The notes: generated by a model from the sequence alone, not told the origin. A DNA stretch of 64,000 nt from Candidatus Brocadia sinica JPN1 (GCF_000949635.1 NZ_BAFN01000001.1:558001-622000), one strand, 5' to 3'. Counted from the first letter of the stretch, positions 17,012-24,978 are shown. Numbers and translations: made by a program.

Positions 17012-17848
17012 TTATAAATAATGCCTCAATTCCCCACCGAACCTCAGTTCCCTGATAAGCTCAAATATACCGTCAATAATATGCTCTGTCATGGTTACTA
17101 AAACGTCTTTCCTATTTTCAAAACGTACAGCTATTGCCTTTATATCTTCAGACGATATCCCTTTGCTTCTACGATGGCCAACGCCCCTTTTCCCACAAAA
17201 GAATTGAATGGATTGGATATCAATCTCGGGGCCAAGTATGTAGCAAATGTCCAGGGCAAGGCCAAAATCGCGCCTCCTGTGCATCACTCCCATATGAGGG
17301 TCGAGGTCAGACGATAGTAATTTGCCTACAACCATTTCCACAAAGAGGGCGGAAACGGCATTACGAATGAGTTGAAATATTTCATGATACGGCGATGTCG
17401 CATTATCTATTACTTGCTGATATTCTTGTTCTTTGAGACCGACCGTGATATAGTGATCCGGCATCTGCCTTTTCAAAAGCCGTTTCAGGACGTCAATCTG
17501 GACCCTCTGGCGATATGCCTTCAGAAAGGTCATAAACCGCTGGGTAGTATAATCCGACTCAAGGAATACCTTTTGATCTTTATACTGTTCCGGCAGATAC
17601 TGTTTATACGGCAGAGTTACCGCTATCTGGTTGCCCTTCCTGTCAAGGAATGTTACCGGAACATTATTTTGGGTAAAGAGGGTTATCAAACTGGTTTCCA
17701 GTTTAATATTCCCGGTAATGATCACCCGTTGAATCATCCTTGCAGGCACGCGCCTGCCGGACTTTCCCCCTTCCTTTACCACAAGGGAAGGGCCGTCTCT
17801 CATAACGTTGAGGGTCGTATTTTCATTCAGGTAAAGTGTTCTTTCCAT
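17012..17848 (-). CDS. Divergent Cas1 paralogue, probably catalytically impaired
   Basis: 278 residues. The N-terminal beta domain (LYLNENTTLNV..., VPARMIQRVIITGNIKLET, VPVTFLDRKGNQ) and the LDPHMGVMH segment show it is a Cas1. His190 of the metal site is kept, and Asp200 matches the first Asp. The metal-binding acidic residue three positions later (Glu244 in the neighbour, D-x-x-E) is Tyr203 here. No EG-A-x-x-Y glutamate helix is visible; the nearest candidate is Glu140 in LKEQE. About 40 residues of the usual C-terminal half are rearranged or absent. It overlaps the canonical cas1 by 26 bases, so the two are translationally coupled and may form a mixed complex. The alternative is a decaying duplicate. 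Confidence 0.85.
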   Translation of the reverse strand: MERTLYLNENTTLNVMRDGPSLVVKEGGKSGRRVPARMIQRVIITGNIKLETSLITLFTQNNVPVTFLDRKGNQIAVTLPYKQYLPEQYKDQKVFLESDYTTQRFMTFLKAYRQRVQIDVLKRLLKRQMPDHYITVGLKEQEYQQVIDNATSPYHEIFQLIRNAVSALFVEMVVGKLLSSDLDPHMGVMHRRRDFGLALDICYILGPEIDIQSIQFFCGKRGVGHRRSKGISSEDIKAIAVRFENRKDVLVTMTEHIIDGIFELIRELRFGGELRHYL

Positions 17849-18785
17849 CCATGATCCTCACTGAAATATCCCGTATCTTCCTGGCAATGTCTTTTCTCAC
17901 CGGTTCAACCCATGCTTCGTAAACCGGATAAAACTCCTTCCTGGCATCTTTCTTTAAATAAACGCCGTCATTCTCCTGCACGAAATTTTTGGGGGTATAT
18001 TTTCCATCTTTAAACATCTCCCACACGAATCGGTCTGCCATGGGTCGAAACGGTTCAATCAGGTCACAGGCAAGGGATTCACGCCCGTAATCAAAGCAAT
18101 GATAAAAGCCAATCGTGGGATCAAGCCCTGCAACCTGTATCTCCCTCACTGCTTCATAATGAATCAGCGTATAGCAGAGTGACAGCATTGCATTTACCGG
18201 GTCTTTCGGTGGCCTTCTGGTCCGGGTTTTAAACCCAAGGGACTCCGGGAACAGTTCGGTAAATGCGGAGAAATATGCATTTGAAGCAGCGCCCTCATAT
18301 CCTCTCAGACTCTCAAGGGACTCACATCCTGAGGTAATCCCCCTTAAAATATTCTCAAGAATACCAAAGACATTACAAAATGTCGCCTTCACATTGTCCC
18401 TACCCTTGATTTTTATAGCCTCTCCAAGAAATCTGCTTTGCTGCCCTATCTTTTCAATGATAATTTCTTTCGATACCGTTATAGCAAAATCATTGTCCAG
18501 GGACTTTTCGTATTGTTTGACCCTCAGCATGCCGTTATTATGGATGCGGCCGGTGAGGATGCCTCTGTATTGAAGCCCCCTGCCTGACAGGAATATAACG
18601 TTACAACCGTTGTCTGCAAGTTTGTGGAGTACACTTGTTTCTATCGTATTACTACCGGCTATTATTACCCGGTTGAGAGGCCTTATAGGAACGATGCCCT
18701 CCCTTTCCCCGTCCAGGTAAAAGGCGATTGATTCACCGTCGAGTTTTATATGATAACCCTTTCTGTCGATATATAAGGTGCCCAT
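17823..18785 (-). CDS. cas1: Cas1 integrase (canonical)
   Basis: 320 residues with a complete catalytic set: Glu164 in RGYEGAASNAYF, DPVNAMLSLCYTL, His229 in LDPTIGFYH, and Asp241/Glu244 in ACDLIEPFRPMAD. It is the metal-dependent integrase that joins new spacers into the array with Cas2. The C-terminus continues through the typical YLKKDARKEFYPVYEAWVEP segment. The gene overlaps the following divergent cas1 and belongs to the cas1-cas1-cas2 unit next to the array. The gap 5' of it holds three palindromic repeats. Confidence 0.95.
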   Translation of the reverse strand: MGTLYIDRKGYHIKLDGESIAFYLDGEREGIVPIRPLNRVIIAGSNTIETSVLHKLADNGCNVIFLSGRGLQYRGILTGRIHNNGMLRVKQYEKSLDNDFAITVSKEIIIEKIGQQSRFLGEAIKIKGRDNVKATFCNVFGILENILRGITSGCESLESLRGYEGAASNAYFSAFTELFPESLGFKTRTRRPPKDPVNAMLSLCYTLIHYEAVREIQVAGLDPTIGFYHCFDYGRESLACDLIEPFRPMADRFVWEMFKDGKYTPKNFVQENDGVYLKKDARKEFYPVYEAWVEPVRKDIARKIRDISVRIMDGKNTLPE

Positions 18786-18952
18786 GGTATCGTTGTAATA
18801 ATTCGAAATTTATGCCTTCCGGCAACTACACATGATAGCCGCATGACTTTAGCCTGCGTGGAACTTGTGATAAACTCTTTTATATATGCCCCAGAAGCGC
18901 ACCCTAAAGGGATGCGGCTACCTGATTGAAATTCCTTGCAATATTTCATTAT

Positions 18953-18984
18953 GCACGGACAAACAAAGTTTGTCCGTGCCACCC
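18953..18984. repeat. Island palindrome (GACAAAC type)
   Basis: GCACGGACAAAC-AAA-GTTTGTCCGTGC followed by CACCC. Arms of 11-12 bases, loop 3. Confidence 0.8.
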
Positions 18985-19148
18985 TGTTTCTTTTTCCCCT
19001 TGTCCACAGATTCTATAGTTTCATTAATATTATTTTTCACAACCATGATGTTCTGCCGGTTTTCTTTCAATACTGATGCATGTCTCATTGCGGTGTTTAC
19101 CAATGGTGCGTTTTTTAAGATGACGTCCTCAACAAACGAATGCCATGA

Positions 19149-19180
19149 GGGTGGCACTGACAAACTCTGTTTGTCAGTGT
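19149..19180. repeat. Island palindrome (CTGACAAAC variant)
   Basis: GGGTGG then CACTGACAAAC-TCT-GTTTGTCAGTG. It forms a pair with the next element across a 34-base linker that recurs in similar form at 24881-24912. Confidence 0.8.
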
Positions 19181-19214
19181 TCCGCAATCCTTATCGTTGC
19201 GTGTATTCAAACAT

Positions 19215-19272
19215 GCACGGACAAACGATCCCAGTTTAAAACATACTGGGACATGGTTTGCCTGCGCCACCC
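19215..19272. repeat. Island palindrome, long-loop form
   Basis: Outer arms GCACGGACAAAC and GGTTTGCCTGCGCCACC (imperfect), with an inner GATCCCAGTTT / AAAACATACTGGGAC stem. Same flanks as the short palindromes. Confidence 0.75.
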
Positions 19273-19320
19273 CGAAAATCGCTTACATAAAACGAAAATT
19301 CCTGTACAATTACGTATCAT

Positions 19321-19602
19321 TTAACCGAAATAAAAAAACTCCGGGTCTTTTGGAGGCACTGCTGCACCAAGGGTATGAGACCTGCTTCTCCCGTCCAGGG
19401 AAAAGATATGAATCCGGTCTGTACTTTCATCAATAATACTTGATACGCCGACAATAACCTCTCTCAGCTCGCCCTGTGTAAGGAAACACTCAAATACAGA
19501 CTTCTGGCCGCCCGTGCTGAAACCCTTCAGGAAATACCTTACCCGGTTAAGACGTTTGGATGTGCATATATCGTATGCCACAATATAAAGATCTCTTTGC
19601 AT
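19321..19602 (-). CDS. cas2: Cas2 (second copy)
   Basis: 93 residues: LYIVAYDICTSKRLNRVRYFLKGFSTGGQKSVFECFL carries the conserved strand-one Asp and helix, followed by the RIHIFSLDGRSRS strand. Cas2 family is clear. It lies about 535 bases upstream of the canonical cas1, separated by three palindromes, and 225 bases downstream of cas6. Two cas1 and two cas2 in one locus suggest either two adaptation modules brought together or a four-gene module. A 29-base hairpin (19607-19635) and an operator-like site (19643-19663) precede its start. Confidence 0.92.
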   Translation of the reverse strand: MQRDLYIVAYDICTSKRLNRVRYFLKGFSTGGQKSVFECFLTQGELREVIVGVSSIIDESTDRIHIFSLDGRSRSHTLGAAVPPKDPEFFYFG

Positions 19603-19606
19603 GGAA

Positions 19607-19635
19607 GTATTTTACTTTCATGAGAAGTAAAATAC
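19607..19635 (-). promoter_or_regulatory. Hairpin in the cas2 5' region
   Basis: GTATTTTACTT and AAGTAAAATAC form perfect 11-base arms around a 7-base loop, ending four bases before the cas2 start codon. It could mask ribosome access or act as an operator. Confidence 0.5.
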
Positions 19636-19642
19636 CAAAAAA

Positions 19643-19663
19643 GAAATATTTCAGAAACATTCC
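19643..19663 (+). promoter_or_regulatory. Tandem 10-mer operator-like site, copy 2 (upstream of cas2/cas1)
   Basis: GAAATATTTC, one A, then GAAACATTCC on the plus strand, 41-61 bases upstream of the minus-strand cas2 start. It shares 18 of 21 positions with copy 3 and flanking TTTCTT...TTTTG bases too. Confidence 0.6.
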
Positions 19664-19696
19664 CTCCGTAACTGTCATTTCGACCCCTTCGCTTTT

Positions 19697-19811
19697 GTCA
19701 TTTCGAGGAACGAAGTGACGAGAAATCTTTTGCTCAGGACAAGCTCCGGGAGAAATCCTTGTTCCGAGTGTACTGATGAATCCTAAGATTCCTCGCTCCG
19801 CTCGGAATGAC
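19697..19811. repeat. MITE-like inverted repeat
   Basis: Begins TGTCATTTCGAGGAACGAAG and ends GCTCCGCTCGGAATGACA, so the termini are complementary (TGTCATTTCGAG with CTCGGAATGACA). This TCATTTCGAG / CGAAATGACA type of intergenic element is widespread in bacteria. It sits between cas6 and cas2. Confidence 0.65.
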
Positions 19812-19827
19812 AAGTGAGGTGGGGATT

Positions 19828-20841
19828 TCATCCTCCTTTGTGACCAAAGATCGTTGCTGTTTCATCATACGAGATTATGTATTTTCCCAGTCCAAAACTT
19901 GTTCCCTTTCCAACGTGGAGTATCTTTCCTGCCTCAATGAAAGGAGAAAAAGGCGAAATAGCGCCGGTATATACGATATTTCCTACGAACCCGCCGAGCT
20001 TCATCCTTGTATCCTGCCTTCGTGAGTACCGTTCCCAGTCATGCCATCTAAGGTTTGTTTCCTTTATACTTATTGTACGTGCCTTATCGATAAGCATGCG
20101 GTGATAGCCCTCATCTGCCGGACTTTTTTTACAGTGATAATGCCTGAGTAAAAACAGTCGTCTCAGGAGTTGTCTGATGAAGACATGAAATTCCAGGTCA
20201 ATCGTCAGTTTACCGTCATACTTGAGACGGGTAGGAGTGAGAAATCTCAAGGTAATTTCTTCAGGGGCATCATGTACGGAGTCGGAAACATTTTCCTCCA
20301 TTATGGCAAGGATAGACGGACGTAAGTCTATGTATTCTTCGCTGAAGGATTCGACTTTACGGGTTTTGGAACGGTAAATTGATTGCGTATCGCCCCGGGG
20401 GCTGACCGTATGCACCTTCTGAAGCTGGCAACTTCCCCTTCCCCTTCCAATGCCATTTTTCCCCAGCAGACCAAAGGTGTAAATAAAATAGGGCAGGTAT
20501 TGTATCGCATCGCCAATGAGTATGAGACCCATGGAAAATGTCTGTCCTGCGAGATACCGTTGTTTCTCTTCCTCAGGTGGTTCTATAATAAATGGATGGG
20601 GTATGGCATTTACCTTACCAAGGATGTTGGCTTCATCAGGAGAGTAAGATTCAAAGATATATGCATAGACACATCTTTGTTTGAGCAGGCAGTCACGGCA
20701 ATCCCCTTTCTTCAGGGCGCAGACAACCTTTTTGAACTGTGTGCCGAATGCCCCTCTGAAGGTTGACCCTTTGTATGAAGGAAGATATATTTCCTCTTCC
20801 GCCTCAAAAATAAAGGTAAAGCGTTTATAGGGTATCTTCAT
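19828..20841 (-). CDS. cas6: Cas6-type pre-crRNA endoribonuclease (DUF2276-like RAMP)
   Basis: 337 residues. It opens with a RAMP strand (YKRFTFIFEAEEEIYLPSYKGSTFRGAFG), then a Cys cluster (CALKKGDCRDCLLKQRC) typical of this Cas6 group, IIEPPEE, and a central GLLGKNGIGRGRG glycine-rich loop. It ends with ISPFSPFIEAGKILHVGKGTSFGLGKY, the G-rich C-terminal loop of Cas6. Type III systems use such a protein to cut the repeat and leave the 8-nt handle. It is encoded with the two CARF genes upstream and cas2/cas1 downstream on the same strand. Confidence 0.88.
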   Translation of the reverse strand: MKIPYKRFTFIFEAEEEIYLPSYKGSTFRGAFGTQFKKVVCALKKGDCRDCLLKQRCVYAYIFESYSPDEANILGKVNAIPHPFIIEPPEEEKQRYLAGQTFSMGLILIGDAIQYLPYFIYTFGLLGKNGIGRGRGSCQLQKVHTVSPRGDTQSIYRSKTRKVESFSEEYIDLRPSILAIMEENVSDSVHDAPEEITLRFLTPTRLKYDGKLTIDLEFHVFIRQLLRRLFLLRHYHCKKSPADEGYHRMLIDKARTISIKETNLRWHDWERYSRRQDTRMKLGGFVGNIVYTGAISPFSPFIEAGKILHVGKGTSFGLGKYIISYDETATIFGHKGG

Positions 20842-20884
20842 GGTTTATTAATTATTGATAACTTTTTGTCTAATCACTCGTTGC

Positions 20885-20909
20885 GGGTTCAATTTTGTAA
20901 ATTGAACCC
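20885..20909. repeat. 11-3-11 palindrome, unrelated sequence
   Basis: GGGTTCAATTT-TGT-AAATTGAACCC. Same architecture as the island palindromes but a different stem. Confidence 0.6.
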
Positions 20910-20953
20910 CAACATTTTTTCTCAAGCTTAACATCAGAATATTTAAAATAGAT

Positions 20954-20978
20954 GGGAGCAGGTTACAAACCTGCTCCC
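20954..20978. repeat. 11-3-11 palindrome, unrelated sequence
   Basis: GGGAGCAGGTT-ACA-AACCTGCTCCC, 45 bases from the previous palindrome, between the CARF gene stop and cas6. Confidence 0.6.
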
Positions 20979-21001
20979 GCCTTAGCTAAATAATTATAAA
21001 T

Positions 21002-22315
21002 TTACGTAACTTTCATTGAATTACCTATGCTTTTTAAATCATTGGGAAACTGTATTAATTCAATTCTTTTCTTTTTGTCCGTTTTATATAAACTATCTAT
21101 CAGTTGTCGGAGCAGTTCGATGATTGCGGGGGAGATGTTGTTGTAGACATCACAAGCAATTGCTTTAAGTCCATGAGCAAAAAGACTCTCATTCCTGTAT
21201 TTGAGAAAGTCTTTTATCCTGTTTTTACATTTCTGGTGCCACGGATGAATAACAGGGTCGTTTAATTCTGACAGCAGTTCATAGCCCTGCATGAGACCTA
21301 TTTGTATTTTATTTTCTTCATTTCGGTGTTTTTCCAATTTTGTTTTAAATTCTTCCCTTAATGTAGATAGCTGTCCCAGTGCTATATTTCCTGTATCCTG
21401 ATTGTATTGGGCTTTAAGCCGTATTTGAGCCACAAGTTCCAATGACCGATATATCCGCCCAATTGCATCTTCATAACGACCCTGATTTGCCCTGCGCTCG
21501 GCATTAAAAAGAATATCTTCTGCAATAATATAACTTAAGACATTATTCTCAACATCGGTTTTTATCTTTTCAAGAGGAATTACATAGTCCACGAAATATT
21601 TTCTGTAGGGATTCAAGTATTGATACGCCGAGACGTGATCAAAGCGATCCCAAGCATCAAAGCCTTTGCATATGTTCAAATATGTTTGAATTTCCTGATT
21701 CTTCTCGTTGCTCAGGGAAAGTTTAATTGATGACTCCAGCAGGTTTATAGCGCCCGAAAAGTCAAATCTGGCGAGTAAAGATTCCGCCAACGCAAGATTT
21801 TTATTTGCCAGTGTGTCGTAAACTGCAATTGGTCTGATGTATTCGGTTTTGTCCGTCACTTTATCGAGATTTGCCCTCGTTCCGGCAACGAGAACAAATT
21901 CACAGGTACCGTCATCCAGAGCGGCAGAGGCAAGTCCGGCAGTCATGCTCTTTGTGCCGCCGGTATAATCGATAACTATTTTATCAGGATTAAGTCTCAA
22001 CCGTATTTCCGTTACTTTCTTTTTGCTTATCTGATAGCAGTCATTGAGATTATCAAAATCTTTTATCTTTACGCATTCCCACGAGCCATCTTTTAAATTA
22101 CACTGCGAAGGAATCCCCGGAAGAAAAGATTTTTTTGAGGGGTCGGTTTTATCCCTCACTTCTACTCTTTCGGTAATTTGAATATAAGACCCTTTTGTTG
22201 TTGGGAGGTCATCGGAACAGAGAAATACAATATAATCAGGTTTGTTATCACGTATCGATTTAACTACAGGTTCATGCGAACCGCCAACGGTAAGAATTAA
22301 GACCTTTTTCATCAC
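21002..22315 (-). CDS. CARF-HEPN protein, TIGR02710 family (Csm6-like RNase)
   Basis: 437 residues. The N-terminal CARF domain opens KVLILTVGGSHEPVVKSI and contains the family segment VIDYTGGTKSMTAGLASAAL, the cyclic oligoadenylate pocket region. A long helical middle follows, and then a HEPN domain with Arg374-x6-His381 (RNESLFAHG), the RNase active pair. The family is the TIGR02710 CRISPR accessory group. Predicted action: cleave RNA when Cas10 makes cyclic oligoadenylate. A paralogue lies immediately upstream (22765), sharing YTGGTK and the R-x6-H motif but quite different elsewhere, so the two may respond to different ligands or cleave different sites. Confidence 0.88.
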   Translation of the reverse strand: MMKKVLILTVGGSHEPVVKSIRDNKPDYIVFLCSDDLPTTKGSYIQITERVEVRDKTDPSKKSFLPGIPSQCNLKDGSWECVKIKDFDNLNDCYQISKKKVTEIRLRLNPDKIVIDYTGGTKSMTAGLASAALDDGTCEFVLVAGTRANLDKVTDKTEYIRPIAVYDTLANKNLALAESLLARFDFSGAINLLESSIKLSLSNEKNQEIQTYLNICKGFDAWDRFDHVSAYQYLNPYRKYFVDYVIPLEKIKTDVENNVLSYIIAEDILFNAERRANQGRYEDAIGRIYRSLELVAQIRLKAQYNQDTGNIALGQLSTLREEFKTKLEKHRNEENKIQIGLMQGYELLSELNDPVIHPWHQKCKNRIKDFLKYRNESLFAHGLKAIACDVYNNISPAIIELLRQLIDSLYKTDKKKRIELIQFPNDLKSIGNSMKVT

Positions 22316-22369
22316 GTAATCGTTCGCCCTATTCTATGAACTGCGCAAAACGTTGAACCCATAACAAGT

Positions 22370-22401
22370 GGGTGGCACGGACAAACTTTGTTTGTCCGTG
22401 T
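22370..22401. repeat. Island palindrome (ACGGACAAAC type)
   Basis: GGTGGCACGGACAAAC-TTT-GTTTGTCCGTG, perfect 11-base arms. Confidence 0.8.
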
Positions 22402-22491
22402 TTCGCTATTCCATTTTCAATAGCGAATGGTTTTTCAGTGTTGTTTTGAGTTCCTGATTTAGTAGATAACTATTTACAAGTTTTCCAGAAA

Positions 22492-22520
22492 GCACGGATA
22501 AACCAGCTTATCCGTGCCAC
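22492..22520. repeat. Island palindrome, worn copy
   Basis: GCACGGATAA-ACCAGC-TTATCCGTGCCAC; the stem is shortened at the loop. It directly abuts the decayed RAYT gene. Confidence 0.7.
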
Positions 22521-22533
22521 TCTTTTTCACTAC

Positions 22534-22762
22534 TCAAAGATTTATTTCATCAACAGCTAAAACAACCTCTCTTTCTTCTATATACCAACCCGCACCTGAC
22601 CACTTCCATTCTTGTGGATTAAGGACAAGTCCTCTACGCACTGGATTTCTGTGCATATAGTGAATTTTTTCAAAGAGTTCACCTTTGCTTGTGATATTTC
22701 GATCGTGGCCAGTACGGTTTGGCAAAATCTAAAAACCTCTCTCGACCTGAGTTTAACAGTTA
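22534..22762 (-). pseudogene. Remnant of a REP-associated tyrosine transposase
   Basis: The last 50 residues (RNITSKGELFEKIHYMHRNPVRRGLVLNPQEWKWSG...) match the C-terminus of the complete transposase at 24245 almost residue for residue. Homology continues upstream in another frame (KLTVKLRSREVFRF) to about 22762, so a frameshift and a large 5' deletion have destroyed it. Palindromes flank it on the downstream side, as expected for such a transposase and its own elements. Confidence 0.8.
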
Positions 22763-22764
22763 AT

Positions 22765-23991
22765 TTATATATTTAATCTGGGAAATACTATTACGTCTTC
22801 TGCCCTGAATATGTTGAGATCCAGGATAAATTCCTTGAATTTCAGGTAGGTATTTTCACCTGCACAGTCAAATCCATGGACAAGATACGAATTGTTTCTC
22901 TGTGATTGAATCTGGCGGAATTGCGGTAACCGTTTATGAAATTCCTTACCCAGGTCATCCCCCAGCACTTCGAGTAATTCAAATGCGGTGCTTTGTGGTA
23001 TCTTTATCTTTCCATCTTTTTTGTCTTTGTATTTACTAATAAATGCATCCCTCACCTGCTGCGGTATTTTTTCCTCACTCACATTACTTGTATCTACCCC
23101 ATGTTTGTCCAGTAACCTTTCCTGGGCGAGCATTTCAACGACCCTGTAGAGCCGCACTATGGCGTCATCTATTTTTCCCTCGTCAAAGCGTCGTTCTGCG
23201 TTTGAGAATATATCCAGGATAAACAACCTGTCAGGCTGTCTTCGTTGTTGAGAAAGTAGTTCCAGCTGTGGTTTTAGCTGAAGGGTGGCCTTTGCAAACA
23301 ATCGTATTCTTTCGTCTTCTGTTTCCAAGAGTTCCTCTATCCGTGCCCTTTCAAATTTCCCCTTTGCGTCGCCGTGTCTGAACAGGTCCCAGTTGTAGTA
23401 ACCATCAATAAGAAAGCTCAATTTTTTAAATACCGTTTTGTATCTGGTGCTCTTTTCCAATGCTTCATCGGCCAACTCCTTCGCCGCCTTGAACTGGTTG
23501 GTATTAAACAAGAAGGATATCTTCTTCCGTTCATCTATGGCAAGAAAGTCCCAGGGGTTAACGCTCTTGCAGACCTTTTCCTTACCATTGATGACGATCC
23601 CCACACCACCCTTTGTTCTTTCTGCCCCTCCTACATACGAAAAGCTAAATCCGTGTGTAATGGCAGAAAGGGAGAGGGCGACGGACATATTCTTAGTCCC
23701 GCCGGTATAGTCCACAATAACCTCATCGCTGCGGTAGCCCTTTGACAACACACGTTTAACAGCCTCTTCCGCCTTGCCGAAGCAGTGGTAGAGGTCGTTG
23801 ACATCATCAGCGAGGGTTGTTTCGTTTTTTATGCTGTGCCCTGCTTCCTGTATCCCTTTTTTAATCTCCGGTACATAGTCGCAGGTATCCTGAGAGGCGA
23901 GGAAGGACACAAATTCCGGCCGGTATTCTGTAATGGATTTTATAATCGGCGCTGTCGTCCCGCCCACAGAAATTATCATAGCCCTGACCAT
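22765..23991 (-). CDS. CARF-HEPN protein, TIGR02710 family, second copy
   Basis: 408 residues. The CARF start is RAMIISVGGTTAPIIKSITEY, with VIVDYTGGTKNMSVALSLSAI and VGGAERTKGGVGIVINGKE in the ligand-binding domain. The C-terminal HEPN motif is Arg365-x6-His372 (RNNSYLVHG). It is organised like the neighbour at 21002, with a shared mid-region helix FSNAERRFDEGKIDDAIVRLYR (compare FNAERRANQGRYEDAIGRIYR). Predicted cyclic-oligoadenylate-activated ribonuclease acting with the type III-A effector. The intervening transposase remnant suggests the pair was split by insertion after duplication. Confidence 0.88.
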   Translation of the reverse strand: MVRAMIISVGGTTAPIIKSITEYRPEFVSFLASQDTCDYVPEIKKGIQEAGHSIKNETTLADDVNDLYHCFGKAEEAVKRVLSKGYRSDEVIVDYTGGTKNMSVALSLSAITHGFSFSYVGGAERTKGGVGIVINGKEKVCKSVNPWDFLAIDERKKISFLFNTNQFKAAKELADEALEKSTRYKTVFKKLSFLIDGYYNWDLFRHGDAKGKFERARIEELLETEDERIRLFAKATLQLKPQLELLSQQRRQPDRLFILDIFSNAERRFDEGKIDDAIVRLYRVVEMLAQERLLDKHGVDTSNVSEEKIPQQVRDAFISKYKDKKDGKIKIPQSTAFELLEVLGDDLGKEFHKRLPQFRQIQSQRNNSYLVHGFDCAGENTYLKFKEFILDLNIFRAEDVIVFPRLNI

Positions 23992-24038
23992 TTTATTATC
24001 TCCAACGTATTCTATAGTAATATTACTTATTCAAGAAT

Positions 24039-24070
24039 GCATGGACAAACAAAGTTTGTCCATGCCACCC
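24039..24070. repeat. Island palindrome (ATGGACAAAC variant)
   Basis: GCATGGACAAAC-AAA-GTTTGTCCATGC then CACCC. The paired C-to-T change keeps the stem intact, a compensatory difference from the CACGGAC form. Confidence 0.8.
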
Positions 24071-24130
24071 TTCCAGTCAATGAAGAGATTTTCTCCCTAT
24101 CCACATACTTTTCTACTTCTTCCACCTTTT

Positions 24131-24162
24131 TGGGTGGCACTGACAAACTCTGTTTGTCAGTG
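24131..24162. repeat. Island palindrome (CTGACAAAC variant)
   Basis: GGGTGGCACTGACAAAC-TCT-GTTTGTCAGTG. Followed after about 35 bases by the next copy, the same pair arrangement as at 19149/19215. Confidence 0.8.
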
Positions 24163-24197
24163 TTTTATCATCCGTATTAATGCACGTATTCGAATAA

Positions 24198-24229
24198 GCA
24201 CGGACAAACAAAGTTTGTCCGTGCCACCC
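24198..24229. repeat. Island palindrome (ACGGACAAAC type)
   Basis: GCACGGACAAAC-AAA-GTTTGTCCGTGC then CACCC, just downstream of the transposase stop. Confidence 0.8.
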
Positions 24230-24244
24230 TTTTTTGCTATTTAT

Positions 24245-24829
24245 TCATAGATTCATTTTATCAACTGCTAAAACAACCTCTCTTTCTCCTGCATACCAAC
24301 CTGCACTTGACCACTTCCATTCCTGTGGATTAAGGACAAGTCCTCTGCGTACCGGATTCCTGTGCATATAGTTGATCTTTTCCAGGAGTTCGTCTTTGCT
24401 TGTGATATTTCGGTCGTAGCCAGGACCGGCTTGCCAGAATCTAAAAACCTCCCTTGATCCGAGTTTAACAGTTAATTTATCCAGCCAAGTACGATCATTT
24501 TTCTCCAAATAATGTTTCGCCCTTCTCGCTACTGACTGTTTAATAGCTTTTAAAAACAGAGAAATGTTGTAATTCTCAACCAACGGATAAACCAAGAGGT
24601 GAGCATGTTCTGGCATGATTACGTATGCCCACAGGGCATATTGATATTTCTCTTTAGCCATGATAATTGATTCAATAAGCCAATTTCTCGTTCTATCTTT
24701 ACTCAACAATGGAAGACCCTGATAGCAGGAAAACGTTAAAAAATGCGCATGGCATGGAACATTATAATGACGAATGGTTTTTCTGTGTTGCTGGGTTGTA
24801 TTGTAATTTGGTTGTATAGGATTTTTCAT
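24245..24829 (-). CDS. REP-associated tyrosine transposase (RAYT, IS200-like Y1)
   Basis: 194 residues. It opens with RHYNVPCHAHFLTFSCYQGLPLL, carries the HUH motif in MPEHAHLLVYPL, and has the C-terminal YMHRNPVRRGLV motif with the candidate nucleophile Tyr, then W..SS..WY. These are the features of RAYTs, single-stranded DNA transposases that recognise and presumably spread REP palindromes (established for the E. coli and Pseudomonas families). Palindromes stand on both sides (24131-24229 and 24848-24971). The reading frame is intact. Confidence 0.9.
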   Translation of the reverse strand: MKNPIQPNYNTTQQHRKTIRHYNVPCHAHFLTFSCYQGLPLLSKDRTRNWLIESIIMAKEKYQYALWAYVIMPEHAHLLVYPLVENYNISLFLKAIKQSVARRAKHYLEKNDRTWLDKLTVKLGSREVFRFWQAGPGYDRNITSKDELLEKINYMHRNPVRRGLVLNPQEWKWSSAGWYAGEREVVLAVDKMNL

Positions 24830-24847
24830 TTTTTTATGCGTTCAACA

Positions 24848-24880
24848 GGGTGGCACTGACAAACTCTGTTTGTCAGTGTT
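24848..24880. repeat. Island palindrome (CTGACAAAC variant)
   Basis: GGGTGGCACTGACAAAC-TCT-GTTTGTCAGTG, 20 bases upstream of the transposase start on the minus strand. Confidence 0.8.
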
Positions 24881-24912
24881 GCACATTCCATATCAATGTG
24901 TGTATTCAAACA

Positions 24913-24971
24913 TGCATGGACAAACGATCCCCGTTCAAGGCGTACGGTGACATGGTTTGTCCATGCCACCC
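24913..24971. repeat. Island palindrome, long-loop form
   Basis: GCATGGACAAAC, then GATCCCCGTTCAAGG / CGTACGGTGAC inner bases, then GGTTTGTCCATGCCACC. Outer arms perfectly complementary. Confidence 0.75.
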
Positions 24972-24978
24972 AATTTAA

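Noticed and set aside
19547-19831. Minus-strand ORF between cas6 and cas2
   Set aside because: Its translation comes from the MITE-like inverted repeat and the cas2 promoter region; no family resemblance.
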